A DNA stretch of 64,000 bases, taken from the NCBI GenBank assembly GCA_000708835.1, contig DF237013.1, forward strand, positions 187,561-251,560. The letters are read 5' to 3'. Position 1 is the stretch's first letter. The number at the start of each line of letters is the position of its first letter. The DNA is from Klebsormidium nitens (lineage: Eukaryota; Streptophyta; Klebsormidiophyceae; Klebsormidiales; Klebsormidiaceae). This document shows, in pieces, positions 49,570 through 61,621 of the stretch. The notes under the pieces are model-generated. The model was not told where the DNA came from. It made no database searches and was given only the letters and a program-made list of their open reading frames with translations. A program made the position numbers and the translations under genes.

Positions 49570-51125
49570 TATGTACCTACTGTGGACCGGTCACCGTCCG
49601 ACTCATCGTCGATCACTACCTAGGTACCTATACCGTATTACGGTTTACCGTACCCCGGCGGGGCTCCGGAAACGGCGACGGCCGAGGGCAGGGTGCACTC
49701 ACTGCACTGTGCGCGGCATTTTTGCGGCACGCCGCACCGGGGTAGAATTTGCTCACTGCCTGTAGCTCCGCGAGAAGCCTGGCTGTCGTCGTCTCCGAGG
49801 CTCGGCCGGCCGCGGGGGATCATCCGATTTAAGTAGATACCTAAATCGATCACCGGTAAACCACGAGAGTACGGACCATTCCGGTCCGAATGCGGTTGAA
49901 ACGCAAGAAAGATAATAATAAGCCCAATATAGAATATTATAGCCCCAGCCACCGACTAAGATCAGAAACCCTAACCCAAAAAAAAACACCGGCTCAGCTC
50001 CGTACCCTTACCCACCCTAACCCCCAAACCAACCCTGCCCGTCCCAGTGCGGTTACCTCTAATTGTTATCTCAGCTTCCTATAATACTGTAGCTATCTTA
50101 ATTCTTGAGTTTTGTTTGATAGCACAGGTATGTACATTTCGTACGCCGTACGCACTTTACTTTCATACAAGCTGCCGGGTACGATCTATAAGAAGATCCC
50201 GTCGGTACACACCAGCAAATCTCCGTGAGATCCCGGTAGGTACCGCGGGTACATGGACGTACCATGGTGAGGTGGATTCTCTCCCGCCAATGTAGCTTCT
50301 TCAAACAAAGGTGACGTAGATGTACCCATCATCGTCAGTGCAGGCCCGGGGCTACGTGGCCCTACTCCGGAGTCCGGATTCAACATTCAAGACATGTGCT
50401 GTGTAAACCGTCACGGTACTCAGTGCTCACACCGTGACAGCCTGTGGAAGTAGGTAGGTACGAATTTTTGACCTGCGCCGTACAGACGTTACAGAGAAGA
50501 GCTCAACGCACGTGCGCCTTCTTTGCAGCTATCTTTGGACCCAAAGAGAGACGTGCATCCTGAGATGATCGTAGAGCCTGGAGAGTGATCGTCTCGGAGG
50601 ATTGAGTCCGCGCCGCTGGGTTCCTCTTCGAAGTCCAGAGGTGCAGGCTCCATCACTGGCATCAGGCAGCTAGGTAACACAAAAGCCGGACCATGAGCCG
50701 AAGAGGATTGGGCAAGGAGTAAGTAGCTGCTAGCTCAGAATGATTAGTGAAGGAAGGAAGCAGCTCGCTGAGAAAGTGGAAGTCGATCTGCACCTGACCA
50801 CTTTAGGTTACATATTTTATCAGTTGGTTTAGCCTTGATCTGCGCAGCATTGTAAGTAAGCCTGGCCTGCTCCTGGGAGGGATGAGCAATCACGGCCACC
50901 GAGGTTGTCTAAGGAATGTGTTGCAGCAAATCCGTTGGGGGCCACATGATGAATATGGTGCCACGCAGAGATCATGTTGTTGTCTGCTGATCTGATCGCG
51001 CCGATCAATCAATCAGGAGCAGCAGCATAGCAGCAGGGTTGCTTTGATTACCACATTGTTGCGCAAGTGCCTCTCCCAAGAGGAGCTTTTCTAGAGCTTA
51101 GCCACAGGCTTCAGAGGGGGTGATC
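49570..51125. other. Upstream flank of the RWP-RK gene
   Basis: No supported coding sequence. It contains GTAC/CCTAGG-rich stretches (to about 49640 and near 50445) and a C-rich run with AAACCCTAACCC near 49967, which resembles a plant telo-box or a short telomere-like word. The promoter of the gene starting at 51126 should lie in the last part. Confidence 0.5.
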
Positions 51126-54100
51126 ATGGAAGAACCGCCAAAGTCAGCTGCCAATAGAACGTGGACTTTGCAGGAACCAAGGTACGTATCTACAAGAGGT
51201 TCCGAGTGTTCAGTTGAAGTCAATTAAGAGCACTCAGCGTTGCAGAAACTGGCCCTCTGCGAGTTGGTGTCCTGACTATGCTATCGGTGCTCATCCTCCG
51301 GTCAGTTCTGCGCAATCCGAATATATAAGAATGTGGGATGGCTTCGGTGCCTGTGCTTCCCCTTCAATCTTCCCTAGTGTTTTGTTTGCCATGTTTACCC
51401 TGTCATGGGGCAGATGTTGAAATTGGGGGCAGTCACCATGTGCACAGCTATAGCTGGTTGACAGTATCCCTCCTTGCCTGTTTCAACCAGAATGAGTTAA
51501 CGTCAAGCCGAAAAAGACCTGGGTTGCAAAGAGCTGCTCCAGCTGTGATCCCAGTTTGGAGAGAAAGCCCCACAAGGGTGCAGAATGTTGCTTGTTTCTG
51601 ACTTTGCAGTTGATGTCCGCACTTTGAATGGATTATTGGCAGGGGCCCAGCTGTGTGTTTCCTGCCTCTCAATACAACATGCTGCTGATCAGCCCCCCAT
51701 ACTTTACAGTGGCTCCAGCCGTTGGCACCGCAATTGAAGCTCTGCACTCTTTCTCAATCGACGCAGGTATAGCTGGACCCATCGGCCCCTCACGCTCAAT
51801 GCTTTCCGGACTCTGGAGGTCTTCGGAGCACTGAGTATTTGAGGGGGCCCTCAGGGACTCAAAAGGATGGGGCTCGCGGTAGCCGACGTGGGGGGGGAGT
51901 CTGTGGAAGCAAAGCCAGGCTTCAAGCTGGTGGCAATTGCAATATTCCAAGACCAGAATATGCAAGGTTAGTTAACAACCTTCAATTTTGGTGAAATTCT
52001 GTGGCTGTTTGGATGGAGATAAAGTCTACCGTATGGCTGCTTTGATTGAGGAACACCCCTGAAGCGTGGAAACTGTCAGTGCCTGATGCGGCAGTTCCGC
52101 ACTTCTTGTCTTCCTGTCTTGGCAACCTCAGGCTGAGCTGCCAACAGCTTGCTTTACATCTATCAGTCAAGCTTTGAAACTTGAAGAAAGGTCTTAACCA
52201 ACCTGTGTGTCCCTGAAACTTAGTTCTGGCAATAACCTCTGAGCTAGGTACTCTGGTTCGTTTTCAAAGCCATGGGCAAACAGACCAACAGAGAGCTCCA
52301 TAAACAAGCTTGAGAGGGACGATCAGCTGTTTCAATTGACAGGTGAAGCCACGTCTTAGAGGTGCTATATGGCTTGACCCACTCAAACACCGCAGTCAAG
52401 TGAGTGACGTTTTCATCCGGTGCAGAGGACATCCGGAGCGTTCAGGTGTATTTACAGGGGGGGCAGTACATGGCTCTCCAGCAGGGCTTCTGTCTTTCCC
52501 CCACCGGCTACTACCCGCTTCACGAACCTATTGGAATGTGAGCTTTTCCTCCTTTGCCTTCACCACATTTGTAAGGCCAAGGATGGTGTCATTTACTTCA
52601 AGCAGCGCCGCTTTGGGGGTTTGGGATAGACAATGGGGAGGCCCTTTCAAGAACCCCCTCTTTGCAGTGACAGCCTTCTTGCACTCTTGTGACAGTAACC
52701 TTATCTTTGAAGATGGTTAGGGATAGGCAGAGGGGAAGTCCCTCTTAAGGCTTCAGCCAGGCCCAATGTCACTAGTAATGATTAATTGTTTCTTCTGAAG
52801 GTTACCCTTATTAACCTCTGTTTGGCCCAGTTGGGGGACTTATCAAGAATCGGCAGGTTTGATGTTGAGCATGACATGTGTCCTCTTTCATCTGAACCGT
52901 CGCTGGGTTTTCAGCAACCTGGACTTATGGGACTGCCAGGACCGACCTAGATGAGATGCCTGCACGAACTGCCAACCAGGAGTTGGGGGGCACTTCTAGA
53001 ATGCATCTCTGGGTCTGCTCTCTCTACCAATCCTTGGTGAAACCTCGTTCAGTTGCAGGTTGGTTTGTTTGGTGATGCACTTATGTGGTCAGATTTACAC
53101 AGGAGTCGCTGTAGCCTGGCAAGGTTTCTAGGGCAAGTCTGCATGCAAGGTCTGACCTTGAGACGCCAACTTTGTAGATTTGAGACGCCGACGTTGCAGA
53201 TTACTTCTGGAACCTTGCCCCCACCCTTTTGAGATTCTCTGTTGGGTGGAAAGTTGGCGCTGACCCGGCTGATCCAGGTCTTGCAAAGCCCTGCCCATGA
53301 TTTCGGCCTCCACAAGCTTGTGGTCCAATGATGCTAAGCCGCCTTAGCTTCTACTTCTGTTAAAGCTAAGTTGGACTGGTGGCCTCCTCCCACCCTCTTC
53401 AAGTTCCTACTAACATCTTGATTGATAAGTTCAGAGCTGGCATTTATTTCCTTCCCCTTTCTTGACAGCAAAGTCTGACATTTGGGCAAGCTTCGGCCCT
53501 GCAGGTTCTTTACTAACGAGGCCGACTCACTCCGCTTTATGGCCCGCAAGAAGGCTGAGAAAGACTGGGCCTGTATTCTGGACTATGCTGAGTATCTGCC
53601 TCCGCCCATGTCGCTCAATCCGCTGCTGTCTCCGACGAGGTAGGTCACGTCACAGGATGTCCCAACGACTGAAGCACCAAACTTTGAATGCAGAAACAAA
53701 GGAGGGGCATGGATAAAGAGATCGACACTGGCAGCTTTCATATTTCTGACATGGATCCTTTACGTCAAAACGGTGCCAGGCCATGTCAGAGTTCGCACCA
53801 TGTGATGCTTGCGTCAGGCACGAGTAAGTTGAGTTGTTCACAGAGCCTTTTTGGAAAAGTATTGAGTGCTCTGACAGCCTACAATGAATCAGGCTGATGG
53901 CACCAAAACGTGTTTAAAAGCTTAAAAGCTTAAAGGACAGAAACCTTTATTGAAACTCTGAAACTCTTCAGGAACCCTCGGCTAAAGCAGCTGCCTACTT
54001 TGGAAAGTGATCTGGCTCAAGTGGAGGCCGCAATTGAGTATGCGTCCCATGGTAGCGAACACAGCGGGACCTCATCTTCGGTCCCTGAAGTCGGGTAAGG

Positions 54101-57100
54101 CTCACAAGACAGCTCTTTCTTCCTGCTAACTCTTATGGACTGCCCCTCTTATGATCTTTAATAAAACTCGGTTTGCAGCGATGCTCTCCAGGACAGGTCC
54201 CTTATTTGGCCCGATGCCTGTTTTCCTAAACCCTCCGCCTAGCTGACTGAATCTTTTTGCCCCTCCTAAGCAGCTTCTGAGCTCATCTAGTCTTCAAGCC
54301 CTCAAAACCTCTCCTTAACCCATTCTCGTTGCTGCTGCGGCACTCACGCTTTCTGAACTTGTCTTTACCCCATGCTCTCTAAACCTTTTTTGAAACCCAT
54401 CCTCTTGGCTGCTGCGGCACTACCGCCTCCCCAAACCCTTTCCTTCACCCACTTTCTTTGCTGCAGTGTGCCGCAGAGACTTGTTGGTGGCGCCCTGTGG
54501 CCCGAGACGGAGCCCCGGGGATACGAGGAGCTCTTTCTTCCGACGCCGAGTCCTCAGGAAGGAACGCCGTCGGAAGTGGAACGGAAGGACTACTCGCTCG
54601 ACCAAAGGGCACTCGATAGCTTGCTCCTCTCGCCGAGGGCGGAGTTTCTGACAGGTGGGGAAGGATCGAACGTTGACAATTTACTCTTATTGTAAATTGT
54701 TTCTTTAAGTGGCCACGAAGGATTTGAAAGGCTTACGGAGGATGGCCCCTTGCGGATGCTTATGGAAAGGATCGAAAAGATGGCAGTACGATTCTCAGCA
54801 TGGCAGGCAAGTATTTGTTCTTTACACTCGGAAGCTTTCCGTGGGCTTTTGACAGCGCCGCAGTCGTTAGTTAAGGCTCTATTTATTCAGAGCATCTGGT
54901 CGTCTTCTTCGAGCCCTCACGAAAGCTTGTTAGCTCGCAGTACAAAATACTTTCACCTGCTGGTTTGGAGGCCCTCCTGTTCTGGACCCAGATCTCGGTG
55001 CCACGCTCGTTCCCTCTAGCGCGATGCATTCAGCATCGTTCGACCATGTTTCTGGAAAGAAGCCCACTTGCGAGCATGTTAATCAGCGGCTGCATTCCCT
55101 TCCTCTGCAGCATTTCAAAGACCCCCGCCTCCCCCCCGGGTATCTAGCTCCGGCGCGCTGTCATCGGCCCACGCTCTGGCGGCTGCCCCTCCCCGGCCCC
55201 AAAGATCCAACCTCATGCTACCCCCCCATTCAAGTACCCCCGAACTCTCCCCCCTGCGCGCTCTTCTTGCCCACCACGGCGACAACCCTCTCCCGGGGGG
55301 GTCGTTTTTGCAGCCGTTCAGCGCGAACCAGCCCCCCCCTCCCCGCACGACTCTTGGGACCCCCGGACAAACGGCGCGGATCGCGCGCCCTCTCTCCACT
55401 GAAGGCCTCGTTTCCCCTCGTTACTTCGATACACGCGGCGCCTTCGCTTCTTCCGGGGGCCTCGTTTCGACCGTGGCCGCCGTTCCAGTCGGGAGCGAGA
55501 CCAGCGCAAGCGACGCCCTGGCCTCGCACAGGGCCCCCGCCTCGGAAGCGCTGTCCGGGGTGAAGGAGTGGGTTAAGGTTTCGTTTGATTCACCCGAGAA
55601 GCGGGGCCGGCCGCCGAAGACGGAGGTTGATCTGGAGAGCATCCGCGAGTTCATTCGCCGGGAGGCGAAGCGGCCCATGCTGCCTGGGGATCAGGGCACC
55701 GCCCGGAACGATCAATCTGTGTACCAGTCTTTGCACGCGGACAATCTACTGCTGCAGATAGGTCTGGAAAACCCCTCTCCGCAGAATGACTGGAGAACGA
55801 GTTCAGACCCGGGGGGCGCGCAGCAGCGCGGCGAGCTGGGGATGCTCTTCCGCGCTTGCTCGGAGCCTGCTTTTCTGAGCCCGGGGAAAAGTCCCGAGGA
55901 CCTCGATGCGCGGCAACTGAACCTGCCGAACACCCCGGGGGGTCAGTTTCGAGGCTGGGAGCACCCCCCCGGGGACTCACCATTCGCCGGAAGGGCCGTG
56001 AACGGCTTGCTCGCGCAGGGCTTCGAAGGTTCGGCGCATATGCGGAGACCCGCTTCGGAGCCGAATCTTGGAGCTTTTCAAGCACTTGGGGCTAACCAAG
56101 GACTCGTTTCTAGTCTCTGGCAGCCTGGCAACGGAGTAGAAGTGGGCCCCTTCGAACCTGGCACTCTCGAGGCCGCCGAGAGTGCTCGGTTGAACATTGC
56201 GGAGTTTCTGCACAGTCTGCCGCCCAGCCGGGGGGGTGCGACTCCCAGGAAGGCGGCAGTGCTCATGTTGGAAGATTTGACCCCCTATTTCGATATGCCC
56301 ATGGCCGATGCGTGTAAGGCCCTAGGCGTGGGGGCTACGGTGAGTGCTGTTCGCGTTTCTGCTTTAACTTCACGGGTCTTGATCAGAGAAGGTTTTGAAG
56401 CCAGATTGTGGGTGACTTTTGGACCGCACAATTGCTCCGTCGGGCAGATGTTCTAAATCAGAGGCAGTATAACGATTGAATGAGGTTTGGCCAGGAAAGT
56501 GACTCGAAGCCGAATTTCTTAAGATCGGCGACAACTGTTTTTGACGTTCCGGGTGGCATACTTTGAGTTGAGCCTCAACTGAAGGCCCGCGTCGATCGCT
56601 GAACATCGCAGCCAGACGGTCTCTCAGGCCCGAGTTTGAGCGGTACTTTCAAAGCGCAGCGTGCTTCATAGCCGCCCATTTAGTTGCAGATTGCAGTGGT
56701 GTGAAGCTTTTGCCGACGAGTACTACTTGTCTTTTGCCGGTCTTCAAAATTGTTGGGTTGATCGCGCGCTCTGTCCTCGTGTTGAAGTTCTATTCTCCCT
56801 TGCGTTATGTATCACAGCAAAGACTGCCACGTGTTTTTCATACGGCTTTTCATCGTGTTGGCTGAAGATGCATTCAGGGGTTTGACTTTACGGGTCAGGG
56901 TTTTCGTGATTCGTTTTTCTTCACAATTTTTTTATGGGTCGACTGACTGCCTCCTGAAGCGTACGAGCAAAACGACTTAATGATGAGGTCAGAGGTTCTA
57001 TAAAAGTTCCTGGTGTGAATATTGAGTACGTCTCGGAGGTCAATACCTTACATCCGGAGTCCCATTGTCACACAAACTGTCTGCGGTTCGCAGGTGCTCA

Positions 57101-57875
57101 AAAGGCGGTGCCGGGAGTTGGACATTCCTCGCTGGCCGTACCGCAAAGTGAAGAGTATCGACGGCCTCATCCAAACGATCAGAGAGTTGGGCGACGGCAA
57201 TACATCGCAGCAGGTGCTTTGGGATTTGTGAATGCTGGGGTCCGAGGATTTTGGAGGTTTCATTTGTCGGGTCTTCTGAGGTTCGAAGCTGTTGGATGCA
57301 TACTGGGAAGTCATTTGGTGCTTCTAAGAGGTCTGGGTTGTCCGCACGTCTGAGTATGAAGATTTTCGGATAGGGATTGCTCGTGATTCCGGATGCTGGG
57401 TGCGTAAGACTCTGGTCAGAGCTTTAGCCGATTCAAAAGAATGTCTGGACATGATTCAAGTACTTGGATGCGAAAAGGTCCAAGCTTTTCGTGCAGCTAG
57501 TTCATCACAGCCTCTTTGGGTGTCACCTGAAGGTTTGCACCCTTCTAGCAACTCCTTTTCAGGCCAAATCCGGTCGAAAGAAGAGTCGGAGCGGTCGAGC
57601 TTGGTCTTGAAACATCCTCTGCGAGTTCTCTCTTGCCTGGAGCAGTGACAGGCGCGAAGTGCAGGTTTATTCAGCAGCAAATCCGCCACCTTTACAAACT
57701 CTGTATTTCCAAACTCTTGATGCAGGTTGAGAACGCGCTTGAAAGGCTTGCTGGCGAGAAGAAGCGCATCGCGGAGCAGCCCAGTCTGGGGATGGCGCAG
57801 GAGACCAAGAAGTTCCGGCAGGCGTGCTTCAAGGCGAGCCACAAGATCAGGAAAAAGAGCTACCCCGGCGCCTGA
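51126..57875 (+). CDS. RWP-RK domain transcription factor, RKD-like
   Basis: DNA-binding regulator of the family that controls nitrogen responses or gamete identity in plants and algae. The RWP-RK domain is split by an intron: FDMPMADACKALGVGAT ends the exon at 56339, and VLKRRCRELDIPRWPYRKVK opens 57094-57213. The last exon 57725-57875 is a charged, probably coiled-coil tail (VENALERLAGEKKRIAE) ending in a stop. There is no PB1 domain, so it is nearer RKD than NLP. Other exons in good phase: 52343-52399, 52458-52537 (LSPTGYYPLHEPIG), 53505-53639, 53972-54094, 54467-54654 and 54721-54806, whose best donor is AG|GCAAGT. The long exon of about 1.2 kb starts near 55100 and is Pro/Ser/Gly-rich. 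A likely first exon is 51126-51181 (MEEPPKSAANRT then AG|GTACGT). Exons between 51182 and 52342 are unresolved. The 54806-55100 junction does not fit in phase, so an exon is missing or a border is wrong. Domain call is sure; gene model is partial. Confidence 0.87.
54320..54446 (+). repeat. Two decayed copies of an RWP-RK gene acceptor region
   Basis: CCC..TCTCGTTGCTGCTGCGGCAC (54321-) and CCCATCCTCTTGGCTGCTGCGGCAC (54396-) echo the real intron end and exon start CCCACTTTCTTTGCTGCAG|TGTGCCGCAG at 54447. The unit is 50-75 bp. Upstream words CTTAACCC/CTTCACCC are also shared. Confidence 0.7.
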
Positions 57876-60154
57876 GCCGGCCAGATGATGACACGTGGGC
57901 GTGGAGAGATGACGACACGTGGCAGCGTGGGAGTAGAAAGCACTACCGTAGTTCGGCAGGCATCGTTCTTAAGGCGGTCGATAGCGATCGCAGTACAGTT
58001 GCCGCCTCATGACGACGACTTCCGAGATTCCATGCCGTTAAGTTTCTTCGCGGGTTGCGCCGCTGTAGCGTTGCCGCAAGTTGCGCCACTGCATTGGAAG
58101 AACGTGTTGCATTCTTTGTAAAATAGAGACACAAACGGTCCGAGTTCCCCGTCTATACGACGTGTGGCACAGTCAGAACCGTGAAACATCCCGCCGGTTC
58201 TGTTACAGCTCATCGTTCGCGCCGCAAGCTTGACATAAGTCGTCAGAACAGCTCATTTCATATGTACAGCCTAGTCGGTGGCGGCAGCTAGGCACACTGC
58301 AGCAAACATGCGGACCGTCCGAATAAGAGTTCCAGACCAATCGGCACGCCGGGCTCGATAATAAGCAGTCAACTAGGGATAGCTATAGGAGACGTTGCCA
58401 GCAGTTGCTATATATAGTCGTCTCCTTCGATAGCAACACTTAGTTCAAAGCGCTAGGGCTGGCAGGGATCAGTGAGTTTTCAATTGGTCGGCAACCCTGA
58501 AACAATTGGCTAACGCGAAACGATCAGCAAACCGTTGTATGAGCCTGCAGCGGAAGATTTTTGCAATAAAGACAAACTGAAAAACTTACTTTAAAAGACT
58601 GGGTAAGGCGTGCGTGATGCTCTATGCAACATTAACTTTGATCCTAGTAGCCTAAATCACGTACCTCAGCATCCGTTCTTTTCCAAGTCAAGTAATAGAA
58701 GCGGCAATGAGTCCGGTTGATGCCAGATTGGAAGCCACTGGTAGCTTCAATTCATGTTTGCGCAGGCTGGTAGCTTTACCTATACTTTACTGCACCCACA
58801 AGCACGGGCACGGCGAGCTGGTTCAACGGCCCGAATATTAAACCGCCGAAGCTAGCGATGCACATATGCATATGCCCAATTCGCGTTCTAGGTGACCCAT
58901 ATATGTACCCCGCTATTGTATAGAGTAAGATAGATCTAGTTGTCTGCATGCATGGCTCCACTCGGTGATCACTTGGTTTTATAAAACCTGAGCCATCGAT
59001 CGCCGCGCGCGGCGCGGCAACACTTCGCTTCAAGACGTACCGGGATGCAACGAGTCGATCAATGACTCTGCAGCTTGGTACGGCTGCAATTGTCATGTCT
59101 AGTGTTAATTACACTACTCCATGCAATCATGGGTGATGCAATCACGTGCGCGTACTTCTATTCATGTATAAATATACGCTTGGGCACCCGCATATGGCGC
59201 ATCGATCATCAGATCCCTGATCGACGCAATGTACAACACTGACGTGACGCACAGACAATTCTTGCGATGGCTGCAATTTGGTACATGTGTATACCGGCCG
59301 GCGACGTGCAGAAATTAGTTGCAAATCGCACTGAAAATCACGCGTACTAAGGCATCTGTAATTTTGAGCCAGAGGTGAGGAGCTAATATTTTGGATGCGA
59401 AACCATGGCTTAATGCCCTAGCATGCAGGGGCGGTGCGATGGAAATCTTAGTAAGATTAGGAATGTTGAATTCCGGATTGTACAAAACTTGAAATGCAGG
59501 GTACCGCGTGTGCATTCATCATGGCCCTACTATGGCCAAAGGCCGCGCCGCAATTAAGAGACACTGCTGGTAAAGTCCAACTTGATGTACTTAGTAATGT
59601 GCGTAGCGAGCCGCTCATCATGATATTGATCCGCCATATGGGTAGTGATCCTGCAAACCAAATTTACGACGTCAAGATACAAAGAATCAACTAAGAATCA
59701 ACTAATTGCGATATCAATATTGACTTACTACCTTTGGCAGTACAATGCATTGTCGCCTCCATACAGCTCTTGCCAGATCATCTCGACACAATAGATACAG
59801 CCAGATACTATATCACTGCACCATGTGATTGTTCTGCGCCACATTCCACGCATCACAGAAGGTCCATGAATGTGATAGGTATACACAGCACTACTCGCGC
59901 GCGCTCCGCGCTTGCACATGAGACTTACTTCAGGCCATCGTTCAGCTGTCAAGAGTTCCTTATTACACCGTCTCTACCACAGCCTTGGATTGAACAGAAG
60001 AAAGAATGAAGCACAAGCTCACACCTGTCTGAAGTTCTAGCCTAGGGCCTGAGTCATAGCCTATGCTACCGGCATGTCCTCATTTATTATCCAATTTTTG
60101 ATTTAACTACTAATTCAGACACGAATCGCATGCGACATGATCTGGCATGACAGC
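57876..60154. other. Intergenic spacer between the RWP-RK gene and the retrotransposon
   Basis: 3' flank of the RWP-RK gene followed by AT-leaning unique sequence. I see no coding sequence or RNA gene. It includes the first copy of a 74 bp direct repeat (59751-59824). Confidence 0.55.
59751..59824. repeat. 74 bp direct repeat, copy 1
   Basis: Identical over 74 bases to 60155-60228, same orientation. Begins TGTCGCCTCC and ends TCACTGCACCAT. Flanks do not match. Confidence 0.95.
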
Positions 60155-60228
60155 TGTCGCCTCCATACAGCTCTTGCCAGATCATCTCGACACAATAGAT
60201 ACAGCCAGATACTATATCACTGCACCAT
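60155..60228. repeat. 74 bp direct repeat, copy 2, abutting the retrotransposon
   Basis: Second identical copy. It ends 43 bp before the stop codon of the retrotransposon's last reading frame, so the repeat may be part of the element's 3' end (3' UTR or terminal repeat). Read on the minus strand it runs TGGTGCAG...GGCGACA, that is TG...CA. Confidence 0.9.
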
Positions 60229-60271
60229 CCCCTCCTGGGCCCTGCGCCGGCAGCCGCCCAGCAAGGCCCAC

Positions 60272-61237
60272 CTATAAAGCTGCTGGCCTCTGGCCCAGTG
60301 AGTCCTGTGCCCCCCGGCACCGCACACAATACCAGTCCCCCTCTGGGACTGCCGACAGGGGCCGGTCCAGGCACTCCAAGTGCCACCCTGCCCCACATCC
60401 GTCACACAGCAGCATCCTGGCTGCCCCCGACGCCTTCCGACACCTCGTGCACGCGAAGTCTGGCGGAGGAACCGCCGCCCTCGGGTCCATCCTCCCGTCC
60501 ACATCGGGGCGGTGACACGGGGCACACCGCTCCACGTGAACCCGGACTGTCCTCGCATCCGCCCCCTCCAGCTCCAGGACGCCATTTGCCCCCACAGCCC
60601 GCACCCGCAGGACACGCTCACCTGCTCTAGTGTCCAGCGTGTCTAGCATCTCCCGCTGGAGATAAACATAATCCCCCACCCCGTACTGGACAAGCTGTGG
60701 CTTCCATGCCCCGCTGCGCGTCTTGGCGTACCGCAGCGTGTCGCGATGCTGCGCAATCTGGAGGTTGCCCATCGCCATGGGCATCCACCTCCCGAACAGC
60801 GCGGCCCGCTGCGCCACCAGCGCCCTCAACCGCTCCGGGCAATCCAGATCCAGCGGCTCCTCCAGCGCCACCTTGATTGCCCCGGGGACCACGGGATCCC
60901 TACCAAACAGGATCTGGTACGGGGAGAAGCCAGCCAGGGATGCCTGAGCACTGAAGTTATAGCCCATTGCCACCCATGGCAAGTAGGCATCCCACTCTTC
61001 AGACGCATGCCCCAAACACCACTTGCGCAGGGCCCGCTTCACCAACCCCACGACCCGCTCGCTCAACCCGTTGGCCTGCGGGTGGTAAGCCGACGTTGCG
61101 CGGTGATCAACCAGAGCTGCGTCAAGGCAGGCTTAAAAAGCGCCCCCGAACTCCCCGCCCCTGTCCGTGACCACCTCCGCGCACGCGCCATAGCGCGTTA
61201 GGACCTCCCGCGTAAACGCCGTCGCCACCGTGCCCGC
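60272..61237 (-). pseudogene. Integrase core end, C-terminal domain and PHD finger
   Basis: VVTDRGGEF gives the second catalytic Asp. A TAA at 61133-61135 follows, then SAYHPQANGLSERVVG gives the catalytic Glu. FSPYQILFGRDP is the usual motif after the core. An SH3-like region (QYGVGDYVYLQREML) follows. The last 60 residues contain a C4HC3 PHD finger at about 60317-60451: CTRC, CDGC, H..C and CVRC with WHLECLDRPL and EGDWYC. PHD fingers bind histone H3 tails, so this is a plausible chromatin-targeting tail where chromoviruses carry a chromodomain. Confidence 0.9.
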
Positions 61238-61621
61238 CTATTTGTCCGGCGTAGGCACCAGGACGATGGTTTTGCTAGAGTGCTCAACCATGACCAGTAC
61301 ATATAGCTGGCCCCTGCTGGACTTGGGCAAGGGCCCTGCAAAGTCCAGGCCCCACCTATAAAACAGCCCCTTAATCGGCAATGGCTGCAGGGTCGGGTGC
61401 TTCACGTTGAACGCCGCCTTCGCGCGGTCGCACGCCCCACAGCCCCGGACCACCCTCGCCACGTCGGTGGCCAACCCCAGCCACCAGTAGTGCGGGGCAA
61501 GAAGAGACAGGGTCTTCTTGACCCCGAAGTGCCCGGCCCGCTCGTGGATGTCCCGGATGAGCCGCTCCCGCTCCCCAACTCGGGGCACCACCCGCTCGCC
61601 CCCTCCATCCATTCGCCGCAC
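61238..61621 (-). pseudogene. Integrase zinc-binding domain and start of the catalytic core
   Basis: HERAGHFGVKKT and CGACDRAKAA form the HHCC zinc-binding module. LPIKGLFYRWGLDFAGPLPK carries the first catalytic Asp (DFAGP). The frame ends at a TAG at 61238-61240, after which the core continues in the same frame. Confidence 0.9.

Noticed and set aside
49960-50040. AAACCCTAACCC run considered as a telomere end
   Set aside because: Only one or two units, and it lies inside ordinary sequence between genes. A telo-box or chance is likelier.
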